DNA of 64,000 nt from Apophysomyces variabilis (Eukaryota > Mucoromycota > Mucoromycetes > Mucorales > Mucoraceae), in NCBI GenBank assembly GCA_002749535.1, contig MZZL01000051.1:1-64000 (forward strand), read 5' to 3'. The first letter of the stretch is position 1; the number at the start of each line of letters is the position of its first letter. The notes beneath the pieces are model-generated. The model had not been told where the DNA came from. It searched no databases and worked only from the letters and a program-made list of their open reading frames with translations. Made by a program: the position numbers and the translations under genes. This document shows, piece by piece, positions 8,499 through 19,700 of this stretch.

Positions 8499-10367
8499 TC
8501 ATTTCCAAATAATACCGCCTTCAACATGAACTGTCTTTCGTCGCAGAACATCAAGTATTTTTTCTTGCACGCCCCATTTACCACGATATCCATGCACAAA
8601 CCACGATAACACATCTTGATCACTTTTCAACCTGTTCTCAGGTCCGAACTCTGGACCATGGCCCATTATGGCGAGACGCACATCTTCCTCAGAAGGTAAA
8701 GCAAATCTCGAATAAGGATATCGTCTTTTCAAATCGAGATTGTTTGGTAAAGTCAATGGGTTGGGTGAAGGGTAGCTGAAGTAAAGATGATCAATGTCAT
8801 CCTCGGAAATTTCGTCCAGTGTGCTGGGTTCCCATCGTGGTTTGCGTCTTGGCTTGCTTAAAAACATAGCATCCACACCTTCATGGAAGTCTTTGGTTAC
8901 CTACCATATCATTGCCGGAGTGTAAGTCCTTCCCCCCTCTTAGAAATGCACATCTGCAATATCTCTTTACCATGAATTTCTGAATTAGATCAAATTCCAT
9001 TTCAAGGCATTCACGTAGCGACATCGACTGCGCCTTCCGTAATAGTCGTAAAATCACTCGAAGGCTAGTCGGCGACATGGATAATAGTTTTCGCTTAGTC
9101 TCTCTGACCCAAGTGGTTGAGTTTTCTCTATCTAAAGCGTCCATTATGTCGTCAATCGTATCGTATCCGAAACATCTAGAAGAATGGATACTCAGCTGCC
9201 AGTTTCCCCCTTTTTTTCCCTTTTACTTATAGAGAAGGTTGTACCTGTCGATCCTTTCACGCTCAGATCCTAAATATCCAATTTTGTCCATGACTACAGG
9301 TTCCACAAATTCTTCGATGACTCGTTGTATGACACTATGATCCGACGTCTCCAAATCGGCAAGACGATCTTCCAGTGCAGGTAACCGAGATGAGGGAATA
9401 TAGTGCGTAGCAATACCAGCAAAACTAAAAATGACAAAAAAAAAAAAGAATTCGCAGCAGCTTCTTTTAGTACACTGATCATTCTTGAACGTTCCCGCAA
9501 TAAATGAAAAGGAAATAAAGTCACTCACAATGTGTCGACGCCTTGTAACCTGTCACCTGTCAGTGCTAAATATGTCCCTAACTGGCCGTCCAGTTTTGGT
9601 AAAAAGAAGCTTGATCCAGAACTCAGAGGAACCCCGATGCTGACTTCTGGAAGCGAAAATATGGTTCGTTCGGTAGCAATGCGAAAAGGACCATGAGCGA
9701 ACAGCCCAAGCGCGGCGCCCACTAAGATGGAAAATGGCCGTTGATTAGCTGGCCTTCAAGTAGAAGCAGAAAATGAAAGGTCTCCTTACGTGCATATCCG
9801 TCGAGAATGGTCACATAGGGTGTCTCCAACGTAGAGATCATGTGAACTAATGTAAACTTCTCTTGAAAAAATAGTAAAGCATCTGGATCCTTGGCCTTGA
9901 CTCTCAAAAGAACATCTAGACAACGTAATGCAACTCTTTGATTAAGACATCCTTCCCTTTTTTTCCAAGAGGTTCTGTTACCTGTGATATCATCTCCCAC
10001 GCAGAATCGACCATCTCCTATACCTTTCATCAAGATCACCTTCGCAAGTCTAGAGACATCCCATGCCTAAAACATTGATTATTTTCGCTTTTCCAATATA
10101 GGGTGTTTTCTCAACCTTCAACTGTGGGGTGATATTTCGTGTCATTTTCAGGTTCAGAGCATTAAGCTTATCGGGACGATTCAGGATAAATTTACGTGCG
10201 CTCGATATCTTTTGATGAAATACGTGTGTCTAAATGAAATAAAATGGTTGGTCATTCTCGCATGCTATAGAGGATAGGGCCTTTTCCTGACCAGGCTGTT
10301 GATGTATCTCTTTTTTTTTCTTTCTTACCTGTGGAATGTCTACTTCAGGTGATATTGCTTTCGTCAT
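8499..10367 (-). CDS. 3-hydroxyisobutyryl-CoA hydrolase-like protein (crotonase superfamily)
   Basis: Eight exons on the minus strand, all phases consistent: 10367-10329, 10229-10116, 10066-9982, 9915-9790, 9721-9529, 9424-9245, 9175-8971, 8900-8499, giving 447 residues. Family blocks in order: FILNRPDKLNALNLKM, ILMKGIGDGRFCVGDDI, ETPYVTILDGYALGAALGL, FSLPEVSIGV, FFLPKLDGQLGTYLALTGDRL, and KDFHEGVDAMFLSKPRRKP near the C-terminus. These are the HIBCH/EHD3 pattern. HIBCH removes CoA from 3-hydroxyisobutyryl-CoA in mitochondrial valine breakdown. The Glu of the PE.xIG motif is kept, but the Asp of the usual FPDVG is Ser here (VPLSSG), CAGGD is CVGDD, and HGxxMGGG is DGYALGAA. It may therefore be catalytically altered or dead. 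No obvious mitochondrial presequence; an upstream exon could have been missed. The intron 2 donor (GTTGAG) is weak. Confidence 0.8.
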
Positions 10368-13205
10368 GATCTAAACGACAAACGGCGATGACTAAAGAAA
10401 TCCCCACATAACTATGCTTCCTACCGTTCGTCGTTGATTTATGGCAGTTGAGCGGATTAGAGAACATATTGACGGAGGTGAGGATATACATGAATGAGTG
10501 GAATGGAAGGTGGAAATTCGGTGCATAAGATGGTGTTCAATTAATTGACGAAACTGTTCAAGACAAAAGGGGTTGAACGGGAAAGCAGAAAAGAAAGCAC
10601 ATGTCTAAACCTAACGAGTGGCTTTCCCGTCATACGCTGAAATTCATGTGATTGACAACGGTTGTCATGAAATTTAAAATAAAGAGCCAACTTTATATCC
10701 CCTGTCCAGAGGGATAGAGATAAACATGATAGAAGCGACTCACGTTTAGCCCATTTACTTATCGACTTGTTTCTTAAAATAATTGCTTGCTTCCGGGTAG
10801 AATTACTCTTGTGCCTGAGAACAGCAGGACGGAACCTAGACTTCGGATTTTTGTTTTCTTGTCCTGATAACCTTTCTTTTGTGAAACATGTCACGATTAC
10901 TGCCGACTTCAACTTTTATTCGTTTTATTGTTTTCTGTTATATATCAGAAAAAGGAACATAGCTAATCGCATCATGCTATTACACTGTCACTACAGCATT
11001 TTAGTTGTTTGATTATCGATGTTATTGTTATGATTCAATTATAAAACTGAAATGCTGGGAATGTGGGGCCAGGAAAATTCCGGAATCCTAAAGAGTATAG
11101 CCGGTGGGATCATGCAGAAATGACGATCAACGGTGTTCAGCGAAGATGACAGGAATATCGCGCCAAAAGTCAATCTAACCTTCTTGCTAAGATAGGCTAT
11201 TTGTAACTGCACGATATGCATAGCTATGATAATTATCTTGCTGTGAACTTCGATAAGGGAGAATAGCAGAAGTGAGTGCATGCAGGCTAATCTAATTACC
11301 GAACTAGATCAATTCATCAATTGCTGTTTTTAGGAATATGCTCTCAATAACCAAAACCGAGATGGCTATGCTGTTTTTGTGGATGACTTGCCACCATTGG
11401 GCCACCCATCAAAAAAGCATTACCACTTTCGTGCCTAGTTTAGCAATGGTCGGCAGAAAAATTGCAACAGGTTAAGCTTACCCTAACATCGGTTTATCTG
11501 GGCTTAAACAAAACAACACTGAGATGCCGTTATTTCGAATGTTGTTACCCTGTTTACCCTTAATGACACTCACAGTTGACCTTTTTTGGTGTGATATGGA
11601 GTTAGATGAGATCTAAAGCAGATCAAATACTTGGAGATTTCGTCATAAAAGGTCTACGTAGCTTGGCATTGCGGACGGGATACCCGGCATAACCTCGATA
11701 CGCTTCGTCAAAAGGCGGCGCTGACAAGTAAATTGGTGTATATCTTTCACTAGATTGTTCTTATCTGTCTCATTTTACATGCAATTATGCATGTAGTTGT
11801 AATGGATCCTTTGTCATCTATTGGCTAAACTTTCTTTTTGAAGATATTTTCCGTAAACTTGTTTTGCAATTGTATATCCGCTCTGGCAATTCCGGGTGGG
11901 GCCCAGCTTATTCCGGAAAAGTCGTTTGAACATATCCTCAGCCGTATCAGATTCCTTTCTTTTTTTTTAACAACGTTAATCTTTCCTACGTCTATCCAGG
12001 TTATGGTTCCCAGGTAGGAGATATTGTTGTGTCGAGTTAAGCCTAGGATATTCTTGACACCCTACCACAGCAAAACAACTGGATCATGCCGCAGCTAACA
12101 TTATAAAATAACTGCAGTGAAACATCTATGACTTCAAGCATGCTAGCCTGCCTCAAGTAACATGTGGAACAAAGTTTATGACTAAACATAGCCTTAGTTT
12201 AATGTGCATTTCGCGTCATGACAGTGAGGAGTTAAGTGCAGCCAATGCTATACTGCTAATCCAGTTTAAGAAACAAGATCCACCTGTTTCCGAATCCTGT
12301 ATTGGTCATAGATGGCTTTTTTGATATTGACACGGATGAATAGTGATTTGCCTTCATAGTCTAAACCAGGTCTTCAAGTTTAGAACAACAGGTTTTGAGC
12401 ATATATATCGTCCAACAACATGAATGTTAGGTTTATTTGACACAAGTTTACATTGATGCATGAGAACATAGCATACAATGAACAGTGCATGGGGACCGAG
12501 AAAATAATGGCATCATTGGTGTACTATAAACGCCTTCCTGCAGATGGCTAAACTTAGCGTTACAATCCTCGGTTGCTATCTTATACGAGTCGCTTCAACA
12601 TGTGCTGCCCATTTCATCCCGGTTATTCTGCAACCAATACATGGTGCACCCAAAATTGAACGAACTTGGTTCCTTTCGGACGATCACAGTTTTATGTATG
12701 CGAGACCTTTTGCAAGTACCTTGGAATAAAGTCAAGGCACCTAGGGGACATGAAACGAATTCCTATTGGTCGTAGGATACCGAACTGAAACTCGTTTCGC
12801 AAAGTTGACTCTACTGCAACAGAATTTAGTTCATTTGTATAGTTTAAGTTCCGTATATAGTGAAGAAAAACGGACGATGTACATTGTGATAACTGTTTTC
12901 CGCCTTTACAGTAGACGAGGTTAGAGCAGCAAAATAGTGTAACAAGGAAGTCAAATCCTTCTAAAGTCAGAAAGTAAGAGTTCCTAGGGAACATCTTGAT
13001 ATGAGCATATCAAATCTCTGCTACAAACCGAGGTACAGGTGCCTGTATGTCCTTTTCGGAAGATGGAACTAAGCTTTGTCTGCTGAGCACCTGCAGTGTC
13101 CAAGTTTGATATATATGCCAATGCTATGTATACACGATATCAAAGATATAAATATGTCCACTCCGTTTCCGTTGAGTAACTTCATTTTAATTCAAATAAA
13201 ACGAT
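10368..13205. other. Gene-poor region
   Basis: Only short, unsupported reading frames on either strand, with no domain-like sequence, RNA gene or repeat array recognised. Local AT-rich stretches and scattered TATA-like strings are not tied to any gene. Confidence 0.5.
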
Positions 13206-13400
13206 ATGCGAGAGATGAAGACAAAAACCAGTACGATAGGATTCCTCTGGGGAATGCTTTTGATTATCATGGCGAGCTTAACATTTCTTCCCGCGCTTAT
13301 CTTCCCTTCTAAAAAACAGCCCCGGCGTCAACTCAATACGGACTACTTCATATCACACCATGGACGCAAGGCTAGAAGAAAATTCATCCAGAAAATGTGA
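13206..13400 (+). CDS. Possible small single-pass membrane protein
   Basis: A 64-residue open frame. It has a short basic N-terminus (MREMKTKTST), a strongly hydrophobic stretch of about 22 residues (starting IGFLWGMLLIIMASL) and a basic C-terminal tail (KKQPRRQ and HHGRKARRKF). That topology is what a small tail-exposed membrane protein would show. TATA-like strings lie upstream (around 13107 and 13148). There is no homology evidence, and an ORF this short can occur by chance in an 8-kb gene-poor region. Confidence 0.25.
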   Translation: MREMKTKTSTIGFLWGMLLIIMASLTFLPALIFPSKKQPRRQLNTDYFISHHGRKARRKFIQKM

Positions 13401-16400
13401 TATACGTGGTAGCAATATACTTTGTAAACAGTGTAAAATATAACCATTATCCGTATAACGCAATATAATCTTTATTTAACTGAGGATCAAACGAGTGAAC
13501 TACATCAGAATGCGTGCTGTGCTATGCAAGAGAGTACAGAACTGGTTCGCGCATTTGATAATACACAGCTCAAATTGTACAAGTGTGTACGTGACGTGTT
13601 AGCCAGTAACAATATTAAAAGAGAAATGGAAGAATAAAGCATAAGTAGCGTTGCAGCAACTTCTAGAGTACCCGCCAAAGGGTTTGTCGAGGGGTGAATG
13701 GGCTGCACAGAGTATAACCATATGAAACACCAAGCAAGTGATTGGACTGTCCCACTGGTAACATTGCGTCTGGGAAACAGAGAGTGCCACAAAACAATGG
13801 CAAAATATGAACCTATATAAAGAGAAGACAGTGTTGGGCACAAGAGTGTCTAAAACGAGGTATTATATACAATGATACGTGCGTTTAGGCAAGATCGGTC
13901 AACAAGCGTTAACAAAGAATTAAGATCGAATGCTGAGCGTTTTGTGCCTATGGTTGGCATAGTAAACGTCAACTTTTTCAACGACTTGATTTTGTTAAAA
14001 ACGGTAACTAAGCTATGATTATCTACGGTTTTTGTAGCACTAAGACTATTAGTCACTGTCTAGTTAATTTTTGGTTTCTTTGGATTGACAGATATTTTTA
14101 AACAGCTTTGATAAGATACGTCGATTCAACAGCCCGTTCATATTCTCTGAAAAATAATCGCGTTTTGGCCATGTCGTTTCTTTGCCCTTCTTCATATTGA
14201 CTGTGCCACAAATGGCAATTAGCTGGGCATATGTGCAATGATTGGTAGATTAAATTCTCCATGCTCATTTCTTTGTTCATTGTCCGGATATAGGAGAATT
14301 GGTGTCTCACAGGTATGGGCGGGTAGTATTATGCAATATAACGAAACAAACCAATGCTTCGTCCAGCATGGCGGTAAGGTTTGGCTACGACTTGACCATA
14401 TGCAACATACTACGTAACTCTTCGACGCCATAGCAAAATGTTTCCATGTGTACAGTGCAATGCCTGTCCAAAACACTGAGCTTGTCTGTTAAAAAGAAAG
14501 GAAGCCATCGCCTTTTGTCAGACGAGCAATGATCTGGAAGCCAGACCATCCGTAAGATGTAACGTCGATACATGATTGTGACATTTTGCTAGAATGGTCA
14601 AATTTACGTTAAAATGGAGCTCTTCGGGGTCATTAATTTTGCTTCTATTTCATTTGTGGACAGTCTCAACAATTCTGGACACTCTCTCGACAAGGCCCCC
14701 TCCTTCTCGGGCACCGTTTTGTCGATAACTTTATTCCTTGCTTCTCTCTTACTATTCTTTCTAATCAATATATAAAGCACCTCTTATTCAAGATAACGGC
14801 AGGTGTGCCGAAGGCGAGTATCAAAGGCAATTGGCACGTCTTTTGTTGTTTGGCACTCTGCTTCATTTCCTTCCCAGCGAAAAGCCAAGGATCAACTGAA
14901 ATTTATCAATATAATGGTGAAGGAAAAAGTCCTGCTTTTTCTGTCGTTTTGAATCTTGACGAATGGCACGGATGACGCTCTTGATATCAAACAGATCAAT
15001 GTGATAGAGGGTTTGATAGTGGAATCTCAAAAAGCACTTCGTGCCGATATTCGAAAAGTCATTATAGGCTAGATGCAAACCAACGATGGTTTTGGCCTGC
15101 AAACTGGCTTCTTTGAGATCCAACTAAACTCGCTTCTCAAGTTGCAAGGCAAATACGAGTAAGGAAATGGTGTGAAAAATACTATCGCTAGAAGAAGAAG
15201 AAGACCAATATCAGGAAGCGAATGTGTCCAGATTGTGAATGTCTGTGCGAAGGAAACATTTTGTCTTACAATGTAAATGTTCTTTTTTTCTGTCCATAAT
15301 CCCTATGCTAAAGTTTGTGGTAGTTTACATTTGTTTTGGTTTTAAACACGATATTAACTTGATAAAAAACAACTAGTCCTCGAGCCAACCCTAGCCGGCG
15401 TTCGGGGTTAAATGGGATATCATGTTTTCTTTATCTGATGAGTCCTCTGTGCAACTTGAAAGGCTTGGACATTACCAGGGATTGAACAAGCGGATACAAA
15501 GAAGAAAAAAAAGGGCGGACATTCAAGCTGCGATTGGTCATGACATATCCAAGATGGCTGGATTTGTGTAACTTTAAGCCTGGAAAAACCTGCCAAGAGA
15601 CGATGAGCATATTTTTTTTATTAGGTGGTGTGAGATCGTTGCTAAGATGATTCATATAATGCTGTGACCAAACTTGCCAGTTTGTGTTCGCCAAGACTGT
15701 CTAGTTTGCGATCCTTCCTTTTGCTAAAGAAAGACTTAGGACATGCTATGTTACATCAATCTATTATTTAATGTCGATCTTTTGGCGCTGAAGGACAAAA
15801 AAATTAATAAACAAAATATAAGAGTAATGACCTTTCTGTCTTTCTCAAAAGAAATAGTCTATCCACGGATGGATTCCCATAAAAATAAATAAAAGGAGCC
15901 CAGCGAACTTTTATTCTGATATTGCGTTGCCATAAACGGCACACGATTGTCTGGAAAAAATGTAGGGCAACAATGGAAAGAAATTTCTTTAATCTGATCA
16001 TATGTCGATTTGGATGGGTTCGTACAAGACTTCCTAATATGTCTCTTTACTAGGGAGACGGGCACACAAAACCAAAGAAGAAGAAGAAGAAAAAAGGAGG
16101 AAACAGGTGAGCTTAGCGAAAGAAAAACGAATGTGTTAGAGAACTTTTTGGAGAACCGCGCTGTTGTACCATGCCCTCTACCAACGTTTTTATGGTCATC
16201 GGGGGAAAAAGAAAGGGGTGCACCGCATAAAAGTGATCTCATATTGCAAATACTCTCTTTATTTTTTTATTGCTGAGAAAGTTTTAGTTTCATAGTGCAA
16301 GATTGATGAGACGCATTAGAAGGATTGATAGTACTGACAATCTAAACCGCGCGCGAACAGGAGCGCGGGGTGGGAAAAAAAGAGGCACTTGCACACAGAC

Positions 16401-18335
16401 ATCATTGCACCGAGCCCATTACGTCTTTTGTACTGTTTATTGGCCAACCCTTCTCCGATCGCCATGTGGATTTTTCGATTTCCGATACACACAGGAAATT
16501 TTCAGGTCCCAAATACGCGCTGATAACCCGCGTAAAATAAGAAAGAGAGAAAAAGACTAAGTTCGTACTCTCTAGTCATTATAACAAAATCATGAGATCT
16601 CCGCGGGCCGCGTAAGGCTTCTTCTCCGCTGCATCGCATCCTTTCATTTCTCCTTCGTTTCTGTTTCCCTAATATCTACGCTCAAAAAAACTGGCATTTA
16701 CTCTTTTATTACATCAAAGCGTAATACTGCATCGTTGCTCTAAAAAAAAGAAAATAGTGTGGGGTAAAATGAGTCCCAATAACCAAAATAGAGAAAAATA
16801 GAAAGACGATCGGTTTTTTTCCTTCAAGATTTTTCTATAAAATGCCGTTGTACAAAAACAATTATGAGGTCCTACCTTTCGATGACGGATAGATTGAACC
16901 GATCGAAAAAAAGTACCTTTATTCTGGTTTCGACTCATTAGAAAAAAAAGCCTGATAAGATGAGCCAGCTTTTTGGCTTGTCCTAGTGGCTCGTGCTTAC
17001 GACTTCCGATAGGTACTTGCTTGATTGTCGCAATTACCTAAACCGAACCGTTTGTCTTACCCGTGAGGAGGATAACTAGCGAAACAAAATTCGTAATTTC
17101 TTTGTTCAACATGATGTTTTGAGTCATGAAATGCGCACATTGCAAACACAAGATTAATGTTTAGGTAAACGTGGCTCCCTTTGTTTTCTTTTGTCCTTTT
17201 TACGCTCCTCGTGGTTCTTTCGTTATCTATTTTTCACTTTTTTATCGGCAACGGTTAAGTAAAAGAGCCAATTTTTTTGTCGAATGGTCGAGACAGAATT
17301 ATTCTTCTTCAGCAACTTCTTTTTTCTCCAGCTTTCTAAGGGCTGATGGACCATGACAAATCAGCCATGCTTTGTTGTCCCGAGACAAATGAATAAGGGA
17401 TAGTTGGCGTAAACCATATCCTAAATTTCGTTCGGCTAAGGTGTCAACGCGGGCACCAGGCCCCATCCAAAAAAGTCAAGCAATTCATAATCAGACAGAT
17501 AGACAAACCGTGTTTCTAAAAAAGATCGAATGACAGGGAACTGGATTTCCTAGAGGAACACATCTTGAATGGTTCCACGATGATCGATCACTTGGAAGAT
17601 TTAGGGAAAAACAAAAGAGGAAGTCTAATGAGTAAGAAATCCTTTTTTTTTCCCTGTCCATTTTCTCCCAACTAGAAAGGTCTATTGCAACCTTTCTTGC
17701 CTCTTCTTTATTGTCATGGTGATGATGAAGGATAGAAAATATGGCTTTTTGGTTTTCCTGTTTTCCCCATAGCAATGAACACTATGACAAAACGCATTTA
17801 GATATCTCTATGGTCCATGTATATCAGATATATATATATACAGATTGGCATACCCTTGAAATGCACGTACGTACACACGTTTTGTCTCCGCAACCGAACT
17901 CCTGGCTTTTGATCCTCAACCGTTAGAAAGTTAAAAAAGAGAAAGATCAGGGATGTTTAACAAGTGCCTATTCAACGGACTTCAAAAAAAAGGAGCAAAG
18001 CGAGAGATGAGGATCAAGGGCTGAAGAAAGTAAAAGAAGAAAAATAAGAGAGAGAAAGGGGGTGACGGAGTGGGTTAACTTGTTTGGCAAGTAAAAAAAA
18101 AAGAAACAGGGAGAACACAAACTCATGCCAAACGAGGGGAGACTGCATCGAGATAGTGCTTGTCAAAGCCAAGCAAGGCTATCAGTAAGATTTATACAGA
18201 TATAACAGACCTTAGACAATCCATCTATAAACTTTTTTTTTGCTTTTTTGGTACATCACTTTTTCTGTTTTAACTTAAATTTATATTACTGCACTTTGAA
18301 CGATTGGCCTCTTACCCCCAACCTCTAACGTTGCT
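13401..18335. other. Gene-poor region with low-complexity tracts
   Basis: No supported gene. Two minus-strand reading frames of 86-87 codons (15123-14863 and 15694-15431) have protein-like composition but no recognisable motif and could not be joined by convincing splice sites. A TATA-like element (near 14771) follows a pyrimidine-rich stretch without an obvious downstream coding start. Homopolymer and purine-rich tracts increase towards 18 kb. Confidence 0.45.
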
Positions 18336-18348
18336 TATATATAAATAG
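18336..18348 (+). promoter_or_regulatory. TATA box of the C2H2 gene
   Basis: TATATATAAATAG lies about 283 bases before the ATG at 18631. It is followed by a long C/T-rich leader (about 18360-18560), a typical core-promoter arrangement for strongly expressed fungal genes. Confidence 0.6.
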
Positions 18349-18630
18349 ACGGAACAATAAACAGTTACTGTTCCTCTTCTCTCTTGACATTGTTCTCTTC
18401 TTTTCTTTTCATTTTATTTTCCCTTTTCTTACATACTTTCCTCGAAGAAAAAGAACCATCTTCTTCTCATTTCCTTTTCTTTTCTCTTCTCTTTCTTATA
18501 TATTGCGTATAACCTTTCTCCCTTCTCTCAAGTCGCTATCGCTCTTCTTCTCTCCGAATTATTGCCATTTCGTGTGAACGAATAAGTCTAAGACCAATCA
18601 GTTGCCTAGCAAGTTTTATTTTTCTCAATT

Positions 18631-19700
18631 ATGGACATCCGCAATTTGCTGAATAACCACGAAGACCGAGAACAACGACAGAGCACAAACGTTCTTTTCG
18701 AGTCCCAGCCCTCACCTAACTCTATTACTGACTATGACAAGCCGTTCGAATGTACTTGGAAAGGTTGCGGCAAATGCTTCTCTCGACGGTCCGATCTTTC
18801 ACGACATCGCCGAATTCATACTGGCGAGCGCCCTTACCATTGCGAATGGGAAGGATGTGGAAAACAGTTCATTCAACGATCAGCCTTGACAGTTCATTAC
18901 CGTACCCATACTGGAGAAAGACCCCACGTATGCGAATACAAGTCGTGTGGCAAATCATTCAGCGACGTATGTAACAAAGAAATATATGATCGGGAAAAAT
19001 TAAGCGTCTAACTGAACCCTCCCTTCCCCCCCCCCAAAAAAAAAATTAGTCGTCTTCCCTTGCTCGACATAGACGCACACACACTGGAAAACGCCCCTAC
19101 GTCTGCCTTTATCCCGACTGCGGTAAATCATTCACACGCAAGACAACTCTCTCTAGACATCAAAAATGCCATGATCCTCAATGGAAAGCTTTCAAGTGAG
19201 TTTTATTTTACTCTAATGGTTGGCTGCCATGAACAAAAACCTTACCAAACCACCTTTTCTTTTTTATTTTACTTAGCGTTACCAATAAGCACCCTCAACA
19301 ACAACGACAACATCAGCAGCAGAGTCAACAAGAGCATCATCCATTATCTTCTACTTCTCCCAATTATTTGCCAACTTCGCCCGCAACTAGCTGTGATTCG
19401 GAAGGTGATGCACCACCCAGTCCCCCCGCAACACCCTTAGCGGACTGCTTCCAGTACAGAGCTTCGCCACCCCTTGTCGCGCCCATCGTCTGTCGACCAG
19501 TGGTCTCGATCCGCAAACAAGGCTCGTTTTCCCACTGGTCAGATGCGCGAGCACCACGATGGATGCCCTCTCAATCTCAGCAAGCCTCACCAGTACAACC
19601 CGAGACCTGGAAAGAGCCAATGTATCGCCCCTATCCTGAACGACGATCGTCCTCTTCATCCTATTTCCACAGCTATCCCATCCAGATCAACTTAGAATAA
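18631..19700 (+). CDS. C2H2 zinc-finger transcription factor (four fingers)
   Basis: Three exons: 18631-18966, 19050-19195, 19277-19700, giving 301 residues in a consistent frame. Four tandem fingers of C-x4-C-x12-H-x3-H type occupy residues ~41-153. Finger 1 runs C41-H63 (starting [10 protein letters not shown]) and finger 2 C71-H93. Finger 3 is split by intron 1 after GKSFSD, and finger 4 begins [20 protein letters not shown] linkers join them, indicating DNA binding. The C-terminal half is low complexity: a Gln/His-rich run encoded just after intron 2, then Ser/Pro-rich sequence ([10 protein letters not shown] and SSSSSYFHS), likely a transcriptional regulatory region. Target genes cannot be inferred. 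Reading through intron 1 would stop within finger 3, so splicing is essential. Confidence 0.88.

Noticed and set aside
8881..8970. Reading the hydrolase-like gene straight through 8970 without splicing
   Set aside because: It gives VKRYCRCAFLRGG and a stop, losing the conserved DFHEGV block. The GTAAAG...GTAG intron restores it in phase.
14863..15694. Two minus-strand frames (86 and 87 codons) as a possible gene
   Set aside because: Composition is plausible, but no family motif and no in-phase splice join was found.
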